39,793 bases of DNA. It comes from Bacteroidota bacterium. GTDB taxonomy: Bacteria > Bacteroidota > Bacteroidia > Palsa-965. Below, in pieces: positions 25,326 through 32,886 of this stretch; position 1 is the first letter of the stretch; the number at the start of each line of letters is the position of its first letter. The position numbers and the translations under genes are program-made. Location of the stretch: the NCBI GenBank assembly GCA_013288325.1, contig JABDCB010000023.1:1-39793 (forward strand), read 5' to 3'. Below the pieces are notes generated by a model. The model worked only from the letters and a program-made list of their open reading frames with translations, was not told the DNA's origin and did no database searches.

Positions 25326-25388
25326 TTACTCAATACTAGATACCATCCACTCAATGAAACCAGCCATTTACTCAATATCGGGTCATTT
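25326..25388 (+). promoter_or_regulatory. Three ACTCAAT motifs at 21-bp spacing (candidate activator sites)
   Basis: ACTCAAT occurs at 25328-25334, 25349-25355 and 25370-25376, exactly 21 bp apart, each preceded by two pyrimidines. CAT recurs near the same distance downstream in two units. The last site ends 14 bp before the -33 TTG of the promoter below, the normal place for an activator. A 21-bp period of short direct repeats on one DNA face is typical of LytTR-type regulators. That assignment is a guess. Confidence 0.55.
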
Positions 25389-25390
25389 TA

Positions 25391-25421
25391 TTGACAGGGG
25401 AGCCATTACACACTATATTTA
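25391..25421 (+). promoter_or_regulatory. Promoter of the beta-barrel gene at 25440
   Basis: TTG (25391-25393) and TATATTTA (25414-25421, 7 of 8 matches to TAnnTTTG) are 20 bp apart, as expected for a Bacteroidota promoter. The ATG is 18 bases further on. Confidence 0.5.
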
Positions 25422-25439
25422 TATTCTAAAGCTACACCA

Positions 25440-26381
25440 ATGAAAAAATTCTGCACCCTTTTTATTCTTGTTTTCCTTTGTTCCTTTTCATCCCGTATAA
25501 GTGCCCAGACGACCAGCGATCCTAAACCGGTGGTGATGGATACCCTGATCACACTCAAGAATGAAAAGATAGTCGGAAAGATTACAAAGGTTACGGAAAC
25601 AGAATTTGAATACAAGAAAAGTTTGGAGCCTGATGCGCCCATCTATACTATCTCCCGGGAAAAGATTAAAGAAATAAGATGGGGCAATGGAAGCAAAGAA
25701 CTGGTGATGCCCGATGAAATGAGTGTGAATAAGGAACATGAAATACTGGACAAACGTTCTGACATACAATTTCACTTTTTCTCTATCGTCACGGAGAAAC
25801 TAAGCTTTACATACGAACATGTGATTAAAGTGGGTATCAATCTGGAGGTGACAGCCGGACTGATCAATAATACAATGATAAAACAACCCATCACCGGTTC
25901 TTCAAATGATCTGCTTACACAAGGAGCGATGCTGGGAGCAGGAGTGAAATTTTTACTGGGGCAGGATTTTTATCTGAATGGAATGAAATATGCTCATCCA
26001 CTTAAAGGACGTTATATCAAACCGGAGATTCTGTATGCAGGATTTATAGAGCATGGGGTTGTTTCCGGTTATAGTGTAGCCAATGGCAGCAATTACGGAC
26101 AACAGGTGGTGACCGATTTAAAAGTGAACTCTGTTGCCATCATGCTTAATTATGGAAGACAATTTGTTCTCGGTAATATACTTACATTCGGATACAGTGT
26201 TGGTGTTGGCTACTCGTTAAACAGTGCCGCTTATTCCAACCCGGGCCCCTCAGTTACCCAGGGTAATTATATCTCATACAACAACGGAAATAACGAGGTC
26301 CCCACTTATTTATATACACACGACCATGACGGCCCGCTTGCATTTAATTGCAATCTGACCCTCGGTTATATCTTCAAATAA
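25440..26381 (+). CDS. Secreted outer membrane beta-barrel protein, unknown function
   Basis: The product is 313 aa with the signal peptide MKKFCTLFILVFLCSFSSRI and cleavage after SAQ. Residues 35-80 form a small beta domain (DTLITLKNEKIVGKITKVTE, YTISREKIKEIRWGNGSKEL) that often precedes barrel domains in Bacteroidota proteins. The remainder shows alternating barrel strands (EHVIKVGINLEVTAGLIN, GAGVKFLLGQDFYL, RYIKPEILYAGFIEH, GNILTFGYSVGVGYSLN). It ends LAFNCNLTLGYIFK, an aromatic-ended closing strand. I cannot name the family beyond a general outer membrane beta-barrel. Three phased ACTCAAT motifs upstream point to specific regulation. The gene is convergent with hpf, with a 21-bp gap. Confidence 0.7.
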   Translation: MKKFCTLFILVFLCSFSSRISAQTTSDPKPVVMDTLITLKNEKIVGKITKVTETEFEYKKSLEPDAPIYTISREKIKEIRWGNGSKELVMPDEMSVNKEHEILDKRSDIQFHFFSIVTEKLSFTYEHVIKVGINLEVTAGLINNTMIKQPITGSSNDLLTQGAMLGAGVKFLLGQDFYLNGMKYAHPLKGRYIKPEILYAGFIEHGVVSGYSVANGSNYGQQVVTDLKVNSVAIMLNYGRQFVLGNILTFGYSVGVGYSLNSAAYSNPGPSVTQGNYISYNNGNNEVPTYLYTHDHDGPLAFNCNLTLGYIFK

Positions 26382-26402
26382 TCTGATTTTTTTCTAGCTT
26401 AT

Positions 26403-26720
26403 TTATTCTTCCGCCACACGACGTTTCTGCAAACGCTGAGTCTTTACTTTTCTCAATTGTTTCTGAAGCGCTTCCACGGTATCGATAATGGCCTCTTCAA
26501 ATGTAGCACACTGACTCTTGGCAAATAAATCTTTACCAGGTGTCTTCAGATTTATTTCACATATTTTATTTTCATCCGTATCCGACTTATCCAGTTTCAG
26601 ACATACATCGCCCGATACAATTTGGTTATTGACATGTTCCAGTTTCCCCATTTTCTCATTTACATAATCGGTCAATGTCTGATTAGCGGTAAAGTGCAGG
26701 GATTGAATGTTAATGTTCAT
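26403..26720 (-). CDS. hpf: Ribosome hibernation-promoting factor, short form (HPF/RaiA family)
   Basis: The product is 105 aa, the size of the short HPF/YfiA class. It starts MNINIQSLHFTANQTLTDYV, with the family pattern of a first strand followed by a helix carrying the EKMGKLEHV motif. The next strands contain GDVCLKLDKS and KICEINLKTPGKDLF, and a second helix is TFEEAIIDTVEALQKQLRK. A basic C-terminus (KVKTQRLQKRRVAEE) follows. HPF binds the 30S subunit and inactivates ribosomes in stationary phase. The gene appears monocistronic, with a -7-like box TATCTTTA on the minus strand (26755-26762). Confidence 0.92.
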   Translation of the reverse strand: MNINIQSLHFTANQTLTDYVNEKMGKLEHVNNQIVSGDVCLKLDKSDTDENKICEINLKTPGKDLFAKSQCATFEEAIIDTVEALQKQLRKVKTQRLQKRRVAEE

Positions 26721-26754
26721 GTGTAGCTTTTTAAAATGTTAAATCATCCTATGC

Positions 26755-26762
26755 TAAAGATA
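26755..26762 (-). promoter_or_regulatory. Candidate -7 element of hpf
   Basis: On the minus strand the sequence reads TATCTTTA (7 of 8 matches to TAnnTTTG), placing the start of transcription about 30 nt before the hpf ATG. A second identical octamer lies at 26779-26786. Confidence 0.35.
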
Positions 26763-26821
26763 GTCTTCTTATCCGGTATAAAGATAGACGGACGACAATT
26801 GGTAATAAATGATATTCATCA

Positions 26822-27391
26822 TTAATACCTGTTCAGATATTCCAGGTTGCAATGACAGGATACGGGATCCATATGGAGTTTGGTTACCGACCCATAGCTG
26901 ACAGGGAGCTTAAACGCATTCCGGAGCGGAAGTTCCAGCACCTTGGCCAGGAGGGCTCTGATGACCCCGGCATGACTTACAATGGCTGTTTTTTGGCCCG
27001 GAGTTACTTTCAGTTCATCAAAAAACTGACCAGCCCTGGCCGACAGCGTAGCAAAGTTTTCTCCGTTGGGAGCCGGTACCTGTACAAAGTCTTTCATCCA
27101 TACATCCAGCTCTGATGCCGGAATCTCATCCCATTTACGCAGCTCCCAGGCCCCGAAATTCATTTCCATCAGGCGGTTGTCGTTAATCCGGTTATTGGTC
27201 CGGAGACGTAATGCCAATTGCTGGCAGCGTTGCAAGGGACTGGCATAAACAGTATCAAATGTATCGGGAAGATGTAAACGGAGGTTAGCAAATTCATCGG
27301 CAAAAGAAAGCGCCACAGGAAGATCGGACTGCCCATAGCAAATGCCCTTTTCTATTTCCGGTGTGGTATGGCGGATCAGGTATATTTCCAT
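26822..27391 (-). CDS. cobC: Alpha-ribazole phosphatase-like histidine phosphatase (CobC)
   Basis: The product is 189 aa from the ATG at 27391 (MEIYLIRHTTPEI). A longer frame extends upstream but overlaps cobS too far and lacks family sequence. The histidine-phosphatase core shows the catalytic LIRHT at residues 5-9, YASPLQRCQQLA with the second Arg, LMEMNFGAWELRKWDEI with the acid residue, and AIVSHAGVIRALLA with the second His. In cobalamin assembly CobC removes the phosphate from alpha-ribazole-5'-phosphate or from cobalamin-5'-phosphate. It overlaps the 3' end of cobS by 16 bp and is the last gene of the riboswitch-controlled operon. Confidence 0.88.
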   Translation of the reverse strand: MEIYLIRHTTPEIEKGICYGQSDLPVALSFADEFANLRLHLPDTFDTVYASPLQRCQQLALRLRTNNRINDNRLMEMNFGAWELRKWDEIPASELDVWMKDFVQVPAPNGENFATLSARAGQFFDELKVTPGQKTAIVSHAGVIRALLAKVLELPLRNAFKLPVSYGSVTKLHMDPVSCHCNLEYLNRY

Positions 27392-28152
27392 AGGATGATA
27401 AAACAGAGGTAAAAAAGCACTTCGGTACATTGCTGGGTGGCGCCCATACAATCGCCCGTATAACCACCGATCCATTTACGGAAATACCATCCCAGATATC
27501 CTTTCAGGGCGAAAAGCGGAATTGGCAGTAATACAACCCAGGGATTGTGAAACAACAATAAAGGCGCCATGCCAAATACTCCGGCCCATACCAGATCCGA
27601 AACAGCATGAGCACCCGCCACCGCCCTTATTTTACTTTTATCTGCCTGTCCCTCCACCTCCGCCCTTGCATAGGCATGGGTATACAAAAAGGTGATGGCC
27701 ACAAAACGGCTCAATGCATGAGCCGCAATGATCACACACGGTACCAGCAACGGATTAATTGCAATAAGCAAAGAATATTTGATCAGGAAAAGCAGGATGA
27801 GCCCGATGGCACCATAAGCGCCAATGCTGCTATCTTTCATGATATGAAGAATTTTTTCTTTTGTCCATCCTCCACCGAAACCATCGCATACATCGGCTAG
27901 ACCGTCTTCATGAAAAGCGCCGGTAACAAGTATGCCGGCCAGCATAGAAAGCACAACCGAAACAGACAAAGGCAATACAAACTGGGCCGCATACCATACC
28001 CCTGCACTGATACTGCCAACCAGAATACCGATGAGAGGAAAATAACGGGTAGCCTTTTGAAGATATTCCTGGGAATGATCAATCCCTTTCGGAACAGGGA
28101 TCCGGGTATAAAACATTAGAGCAGAAAGGAAAATCCGGAGTTCTCTTTTCAT
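27376..28152 (-). CDS. cobS: Adenosylcobinamide-GDP ribazoletransferase (cobalamin synthase CobS)
   Basis: The product is 258 aa with six to seven membrane spans. The N-terminal family signature is LRIFLSALMFYTRIPVPKG. The active-site region is GAFHEDGLADVCDGFGGGWT followed by KEKILHIMKDSSIGAYGAIG, with the acidic residues that bind Mg2+. The CobS-typical C-terminus GYLGWYFRKWIGGYTGDCMG is followed by ATQQCTEVLFYL. It joins adenosylcobinamide-GDP with alpha-ribazole (phosphate) in the membrane, the last assembly step of the cobamide. It overlaps bluB-cobT by 4 bases at its start. Confidence 0.95.
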   Translation of the reverse strand: MKRELRIFLSALMFYTRIPVPKGIDHSQEYLQKATRYFPLIGILVGSISAGVWYAAQFVLPLSVSVVLSMLAGILVTGAFHEDGLADVCDGFGGGWTKEKILHIMKDSSIGAYGAIGLILLFLIKYSLLIAINPLLVPCVIIAAHALSRFVAITFLYTHAYARAEVEGQADKSKIRAVAGAHAVSDLVWAGVFGMAPLLLFHNPWVVLLPIPLFALKGYLGWYFRKWIGGYTGDCMGATQQCTEVLFYLCFIILWKYT

Positions 28153-29861
28153 CCTTTCTTTTCCGCTTCTTCTTTGTTGGATACACCTGCACTGTCAAAG
28201 CTGGCCATCTGATTGAGAAAGGAAACCGCTGCCTTCACCAGGGGGTAGCTGACAGCAGCACCCGTTCCTTCGCCCAACCTCATCTCCATATTGATAAGCG
28301 GACTGGCATCCAGGTATTCGAGCAAACGCCCATGGCCCTGCTCCCCGCTCTGGTGACAGAAAACAGCATAGTCTTTAATGGCAGGTTGTATAGCCTGTGC
28401 TATCAGATAGGCTGCCGTGGTAATAAACCCATCCACAAGAATCACCATACCGGATTCGGCAGCACGAAGCATGGCTCCGCATATCTGTGCAATTTCAAAA
28501 CCTCCGTAGGTAGCAAGAATTTCCACCGGATCTTTAATAGCGCCGTGCTTACGGATAGCCAGTTCTATGATATTCACTTTCCGTTTCCGTCCTTCATCAT
28601 CCACTCCCGTTCCTTTTCCCACACATTGCTCCACAGGAAAACCACAATACACACTCATCAGGGCACTGGCCGATGTGGTGTTTCCAATACCCATCTCTCC
28701 AAATCCGATAATATTCGATCCTTGTGCTTTCAAGTCATTCACCACTTTAGCTCCACATTGCAGAGCTTGTTTTACCTCCGCTATGGTCATAGCAGGTTCG
28801 TGAAGAAAGCTGCGTGTTCCATAACCGATCTTAAACCGGCTCAAGCCGGCGAGGCCGTTTGGGAAATCGTAGTTAACCCCCGCATCTACAATATTGATAT
28901 CAATTCCGTTTTGTTTGCAAAACACATTGATGGCTGCTCCCCCACCCAGAAAATTCATCACCATCTGATAGGTCACTTCCTGGGGATAGGCGCTCACACC
29001 TTCTTTTGCAATACCGTGATCCCCTGCAAAAACCACGATAACCGGTTTTTTCAACTCCGGCTCCAGTGTCTGTTGTATCAATCCTATCTGCAGGGCAATC
29101 TTTTCCAGCTTACCTAAAGCTCCAAGCGGCTTTGTTTTAAAATTTATCTTGTGTTCCAACGCAGCCGATAACTCCTTTGCTACGGGGCGAACACAAAAGT
29201 CAGCCACCTCCGCATCCGGATACCGTTCTTCCCGCATGACCTGGCTCAGCTGCTTTCTTTTTTCCCACTCCAGTATTTCCAGTTCCGGTTTATCCAAAAA
29301 TTCATTAACATATCCTAAACAGAGATAAGCCACCAGTTGGTTTTCAACAGGGGCCTGTACAATCTTCTTTACTCTTTCCGGGTCCAGAATACTGACCCAT
29401 CCTATTCCAATGTTAAGTGCCCGGGCCATGAGCCACATATTCTGGATGGCACATACTACACTATAAAGACCTACTTCCTTCATGCTCGTTTGTCCCAGCA
29501 CCACCGCTTTGGCCGGTTTATAAAAAACGGCAATATTCAACGGAGCTTCGAGGATCCCTTCCAGTTTAAGACGGGTATATTTTTCTGATTTTTCCTGATC
29601 AAACAAAACGGATGCCCGGGTATTTTCCGCATCAAAGCTGTCTTTTATCTGCTCCCTCACCTTCCTGTCGCGTATCACCACAAATTCCCAGGGCTGTGAA
29701 TATCCTACCGATGGGCCATGCAATGCCGCCATCAGAATTTTATCTACAACTTCCTTGCTGATCTCATCCTGCAAAAAACGATTGCCTCGCACATCACGGC
29801 GATGAAGGATTATTTCTTCCAGAAGACTGGCTTCCGCCTCATTGAATAAACGTTGCTCCAT
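28149..29861 (-). CDS. Fused BluB-CobT: 5,6-dimethylbenzimidazole synthase and DMB phosphoribosyltransferase
   Basis: The product is 570 aa from the ATG at 29861, which lies 4 bases after the stop of the upstream gene. A longer frame to 29927 overlaps that gene and is rejected. Residues 1 to about 215 are BluB: RRDVRGNRFL, GPSVGYSQPWEFVVIRD and LNIGIGWVSILDPERVKKI, the flavin enzyme that cuts reduced FMN to make DMB. Residues about 225-560 are CobT: VVFAGDHGIAKEGVSAYPQE, GGGAAINVF, GFGEMGIGNTTSASAL, GKGTGVDDEGRKRK, CHQSGEQGHGRLLE and LGEGTGAA. The last has the catalytic Glu at residue 531. CobT activates DMB with nicotinate mononucleotide to alpha-ribazole phosphate. The fusion channels lower-ligand synthesis straight into activation. 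BluB needs oxygen, so the organism is probably aerobic or microaerobic. Confidence 0.93.
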   Translation of the reverse strand: MEQRLFNEAEASLLEEIILHRRDVRGNRFLQDEISKEVVDKILMAALHGPSVGYSQPWEFVVIRDRKVREQIKDSFDAENTRASVLFDQEKSEKYTRLKLEGILEAPLNIAVFYKPAKAVVLGQTSMKEVGLYSVVCAIQNMWLMARALNIGIGWVSILDPERVKKIVQAPVENQLVAYLCLGYVNEFLDKPELEILEWEKRKQLSQVMREERYPDAEVADFCVRPVAKELSAALEHKINFKTKPLGALGKLEKIALQIGLIQQTLEPELKKPVIVVFAGDHGIAKEGVSAYPQEVTYQMVMNFLGGGAAINVFCKQNGIDINIVDAGVNYDFPNGLAGLSRFKIGYGTRSFLHEPAMTIAEVKQALQCGAKVVNDLKAQGSNIIGFGEMGIGNTTSASALMSVYCGFPVEQCVGKGTGVDDEGRKRKVNIIELAIRKHGAIKDPVEILATYGGFEIAQICGAMLRAAESGMVILVDGFITTAAYLIAQAIQPAIKDYAVFCHQSGEQGHGRLLEYLDASPLINMEMRLGEGTGAAVSYPLVKAAVSFLNQMASFDSAGVSNKEEAEKKG

Positions 29862-29865
29862 CTTA

Positions 29866-30573
29866 TCAGGGTAATAAATCACAAAACCAGAATCCTTTTG
29901 TCTGAGCGCCCGAGCTGCATACCGCATCTGTTTTTACTTCCAGCGGACGGTACACCTTTTCGCCGGTAGTATATGTTATCGTTTGTTTAAATACAGGGCC
30001 CGCAAAACAAAAAGTATGAAACTCTCCGTTTTCTCCGCAGGGGTCCACCGCTGCCGGTAGTTTTTTTATAAACTCCGCATCTATTTCTTTTCCCACTTCG
30101 TTTTCGCCCAGATAGGCATCATTCACACAACAGGTAACGGTGCGAAACTGCAGACGGAGAAAATCGCCGATCAGCTCCTTCGTGTCTTTTTTCCATAATG
30201 GAAAAACCGCTTTCATTCCCACCTTATCCAGATTCTTTTCCCGGTACAGACGAAGATCCTCCAGAAAAATATCGCCGAAAATCACATGGCGAATTCCTTG
30301 TTCCTTCACTTTCAACAGAAGGGCTTCCATGTTGCGGTCATACTCTTCGTTATTCCCTTCTTTCACATACATTCTCAGCAGTGGTATCCCCGTGGCTTCC
30401 ACCTGCTTGATCAGCAGATCTTCGCGAACCCCATGCATGGATACTCTTTTAAAATTCTCGTTGATGGTGGTAAGCAGATACTGTACATCATACTCCCCTT
30501 CCTGCAACACGTTGTATAACGCCAGGGCCGAATCCTTACCTCCGCTCCAACAAAAGATTGATTTGGTTTTCAT
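29866..30573 (-). CDS. Dph6/MJ0570-type PP-loop ATP pyrophosphatase
   Basis: The product is 235 aa. The N-terminal PP-loop is FCWSGGKDSALALYNVL (residues about 8-24). It is followed by LLTTINENFKRVSMHGVREDLL, characteristic of the diphthine-ammonia ligase/MJ0570 family, then GIPLLRMYV and HVIFGDIFLEDLRLYREKNL. A catalytic-looking loop is AAVDPCGENGEFHTFCFAGP. Archaeal and eukaryotic members amidate diphthine on EF-2, but bacteria lack diphthamide, so the bacterial substrate must differ. Its place between cobU and bluB-cobT, 4 bases from the latter, suggests a role in cobamide metabolism, perhaps an ATP-dependent amidation. This is an inference. Confidence 0.82.
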   Translation of the reverse strand: MKTKSIFCWSGGKDSALALYNVLQEGEYDVQYLLTTINENFKRVSMHGVREDLLIKQVEATGIPLLRMYVKEGNNEEYDRNMEALLLKVKEQGIRHVIFGDIFLEDLRLYREKNLDKVGMKAVFPLWKKDTKELIGDFLRLQFRTVTCCVNDAYLGENEVGKEIDAEFIKKLPAAVDPCGENGEFHTFCFAGPVFKQTITYTTGEKVYRPLEVKTDAVCSSGAQTKGFWFCDLLP

Positions 30574-30596
30574 GTAAAAAAAAGTAGTCAGTAGAC

Positions 30597-30648
30597 AGAA
30601 GTCAGAAAATAGTCTTTATTTAATTTTTTCTTCTGGATTCTGACTTCT
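30597..30648. repeat. Inverted repeat between cobU and the PP-loop gene
   Basis: AGAAGTCAGAA (30597-30607) is a perfect reverse complement of TTCTGACTTCT (30638-30648). The 30-bp loop is T-rich. It lies in the only sizeable gap (87 bp) inside the cobalamin operon and could be an mRNA stability or partial termination element. Confidence 0.5.
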
Positions 30649-30660
30649 TTCTTCTGAATT

Positions 30661-31164
30661 CTATTTTAATTGCATCGGTATTCCCGAAACCATAAAGGTG
30701 GCCTTGTCCGCCTTTGCAGCTATATATTGATTCATCCATCCTTGCAGCTCTACAAATTTTCGGCCTATCTCCGTCTCTGCATGCATGCCCATACCCAGCT
30801 CGTTGGAAATGATAATCAGCATCCCTTCTTCCAGCTGTAAATTATCTATTTCCTTTTTTGCCAGCGCAAGGGATTCCTGCACATTGTATTTGGTGTCGGT
30901 ATAAAAGTTGGTGAGCCATAGCGTGACACAATCCATCACCGCCACCTTACCCTTCAGGCTGATGCCGCTTATCTTTTTTTCTTCTTCAATGGTTGTCCAT
31001 CGCTCATCCCGGTCGGAGATATGTCTCTTAACCCGGTTCTTAAAATCTTCATCCCAGATTCTGGATGTGGCAATATAGATAGGCGACGATGAATGCTGCA
31101 GGGCCAGCTGCTGTGCATAAGCACTTTTGCCCGAACGTTCCCCGCCTGTGATATACCAGATCAT
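30661..31164 (-). CDS. cobU: Bifunctional adenosylcobinamide kinase / guanylyltransferase (CobU)
   Basis: The product is 167 aa. The P-loop is ITGGERSGKSAYAQQLAL (residues about 5-22). The second CobU motif is SRIWDEDFKNRVKRHISDRD followed by ERWTTIEE, with the His-x-x-x-R that carries GMP. VMDCVTLWLTNFY and IIISNELGMGMHAETEIGRK complete the family pattern. It phosphorylates adenosylcobinamide and adds GMP, giving adenosylcobinamide-GDP for CobS. It overlaps the preceding CWC gene by 4 bases. Confidence 0.95.
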   Translation of the reverse strand: MIWYITGGERSGKSAYAQQLALQHSSSPIYIATSRIWDEDFKNRVKRHISDRDERWTTIEEEKKISGISLKGKVAVMDCVTLWLTNFYTDTKYNVQESLALAKKEIDNLQLEEGMLIIISNELGMGMHAETEIGRKFVELQGWMNQYIAAKADKATFMVSGIPMQLK

Positions 31165-31379
31165 CGTGTAAGTCCCCTTTCTTTGAATTTGTCATTCACC
31201 GTTTTTTCGAGACAGGAAGGACACATACAACCCTTTTCAGGATCCAGAGGCATGATATTGGGGAGGTCATTACACCAGCAGTTATTAGTATAACAGGAAA
31301 ATTCCGTGCCGCATTGTGCACAGCTTTTTGTTCTTTCTATCCGAAGGTCGTTTGTTTCTGCTGTATTCACTTCAAGCAA
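31161..31379 (-). CDS. Small cysteine-rich CWC-family protein
   Basis: The product is 72 aa. The core has the pattern KSCAQCGTEFSCYTNNCWCN, then a spacer and KGCMCPSCLEKTVNDKF. Seven or eight cysteines arranged as C-x2-C ... C-W-C ... C-x-C-x2-C match the Cys_rich_CWC family (PF14375-like), presumed to bind zinc or another metal. No signal peptide is visible. It overlaps the BtuF-like gene by 8 bases and cobU by 4 bases, so it is a coupled member of the cobalamin operon. The function is unknown. A metal or corrinoid handling role is a guess from position. Confidence 0.75.
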   Translation of the reverse strand: MLEVNTAETNDLRIERTKSCAQCGTEFSCYTNNCWCNDLPNIMPLDPEKGCMCPSCLEKTVNDKFKERGLTR

Positions 31380-32286
31380 TTATCTTTTCGAGGTGGAGAA
31401 AGTGGTCCTTTAAGGTATCGGGTACAGAAAATAAATCCGGATGAAAAAAGGCCGCCAGCAATTCTATTCCGTCTACCAGGTCGGTGCCCGGCTGAGTAAA
31501 CAAAGCTGCATCGGCTACGTAAACGGCATTGTTTTTTACGGCCAGCAAATCATCCCAGCCATGCAGACCGGTGAGGCGATCAATTTCTTTTATAGCCCGT
31601 TTCGGATTAAATCCACAGGGTGCAACCACCAATACTTCGGGATTGTATCTTACAATTTTGTCCCAATCCGTAACAATAGAATATCCGCCGGGATTGGAGA
31701 GCATATCCACACCTCCTGCCAGTGATATCTGATACGGAATCCAGTGTCCGCAATTATAAATGGGATCCAGCCATTCGAGTATCATCACCCGGCGCAGCGG
31801 TGCCTTATGTTCACGAAGCGTATCGAGAATAAAATCAGTCCGTTTCTTCAGCTTACTCAACAAAGCGACAGCCTTTTCTTCTTTGCCCAGGCTTTTCGCA
31901 ATAAGCGTTACATTATCAAACACATCATCAAGGGTACGCGGAATGAGCGGAACGAGGAGGGGTTGTTTTTTCAGTTTGTAAATAGCACGTTGTAAAATGC
32001 TGGTATCAATCTGGCATACATCACAGACATCCTGTGTAAAGATGATGTCGGGCGAGAGCTTCTCCAGCAGTTCTTCATCGATATAATAAAGTGGCTTGCC
32101 CTGCTTCTTATAATCGGAAACCATTGCATCGATGGCTGCGCTACTCAGCGAGTTGCCTTCCAGATAGGATCTGACAACCCGCGGTTTATCGGAATCGCAT
32201 TCAAAGGTAACACCGCACAGCTCTTCCTCCAGACCCAAATGCCTGATGATATTGGTGGCAGCCGGGAGGAAGGAGCAGGCTTTCAT
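31372..32286 (-). CDS. BtuF-like cobalamin-binding protein lacking a signal peptide
   Basis: The product is 304 aa. It begins directly with the first core strand of the type III periplasmic-binding fold (MKACSFLPAATNIIRHLGLE, then CGVTFECDS). Typical BtuF elements follow: LSPDIIFTQDVCDVCQ, a long backbone helix around residues 120-160, ILEWLDPIYNCGHWIPYQIS, AGGVDML and YNPEVLVVAPCGF. No leader exists. The codon three before the ATG in frame is the TAA that ends the upstream gene, so no in-frame extension is possible. It would therefore stay in the cytosol unless exported unusually. No btuC or btuD is present in the operon. It may be a cytosolic corrinoid binder, or partner of the neighbouring DUF6580-like membrane protein. 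Confidence 0.8.
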   Translation of the reverse strand: MKACSFLPAATNIIRHLGLEEELCGVTFECDSDKPRVVRSYLEGNSLSSAAIDAMVSDYKKQGKPLYYIDEELLEKLSPDIIFTQDVCDVCQIDTSILQRAIYKLKKQPLLVPLIPRTLDDVFDNVTLIAKSLGKEEKAVALLSKLKKRTDFILDTLREHKAPLRRVMILEWLDPIYNCGHWIPYQISLAGGVDMLSNPGGYSIVTDWDKIVRYNPEVLVVAPCGFNPKRAIKEIDRLTGLHGWDDLLAVKNNAVYVADAALFTQPGTDLVDGIELLAAFFHPDLFSVPDTLKDHFLHLEKIIA

Positions 32287-32288
32287 GC

Positions 32289-32861
32289 TTATTTATTTTG
32301 TAAAGACAATACCGGAAATCTGCGCTGAGCCAGTTCAAACACACCAAAAAAGGCGGCAGTATAGATCAGGTCGCTAAGCATGGTGGAACGTAAAAACGGC
32401 ACACCTGCTTCGTAACAGGTCATTAAACCGGCAGTAGTATGCGGATACATTCCTCCGGCCCAGCATCCGAAATTAGAGATGATGAAAAAGAGAGCCGATC
32501 CCGCAACACTGGCACCCATCAGGTTCAGTGGTTTTACACGGTTGCTCAAGGTCATACCAATCAGTACCATCAGCAGGTAGCTGCCATACTGCCAATAGAA
32601 TCCCTGATATAACCAGGTCCAGTGGCCCATGGCAAGGTAATTAACGAACAAATCGCCTACCCACACAGCCAGCAGGGGAACAATAAATTTGCTCAGCTTA
32701 CCGGAGAAATAACAGCCGCTGAATAAAGCAATGGCATCAATAGGAGAAAAGTTGGATGGATGTCCCAGCAAGGGCGGGATAGCGATACGGGTAATGGTAG
32801 CCAGGCCTACGATACCTGCCAGAACGCCGAAGCGCAATTTAACTTGTTGTGTCTTGGTCAT
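32289..32861 (-). CDS. DUF6580-like integral membrane protein, candidate corrinoid/vitamin transporter component
   Basis: The product is 190 aa with five or six hydrophobic segments. Recognisable stretches are TRIAIPPLLGHPSNFSPIDA followed by IALFSGCYFSG, LLAVWVGDLFVNYLA, MGASVAGSALFFIISNFGCW and a C-terminal span with DLIYTAAFFGVFELAQRR. The pattern NFSP-x-x-A-x-x-L-F-x-G is what I recall for DUF6580 proteins, which resemble ECF transporter S components such as CbrT/HtsT-type vitamin transporters. It lies between btuB and the btuF-like gene, so an inner membrane step in corrinoid uptake is likely. No ECF ATPase genes are in the window. Confidence 0.7.
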   Translation of the reverse strand: MTKTQQVKLRFGVLAGIVGLATITRIAIPPLLGHPSNFSPIDAIALFSGCYFSGKLSKFIVPLLAVWVGDLFVNYLAMGHWTWLYQGFYWQYGSYLLMVLIGMTLSNRVKPLNLMGASVAGSALFFIISNFGCWAGGMYPHTTAGLMTCYEAGVPFLRSTMLSDLIYTAAFFGVFELAQRRFPVLSLQNK

Positions 32862-32886
32862 AGTTATTAGTATTAATTGAAAAGGT

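Noticed and set aside
25326-25388. Plasmid-like iterons or an origin of replication
   Set aside because: There are only three short repeats, sitting at an activator distance from a promoter, with no rep gene or DnaA boxes nearby.
27392-27475. Longer N-terminus for cobC
   Set aside because: It would overlap cobS by 100 bp. The histidine-phosphatase fold starts at MEIYLIRH.
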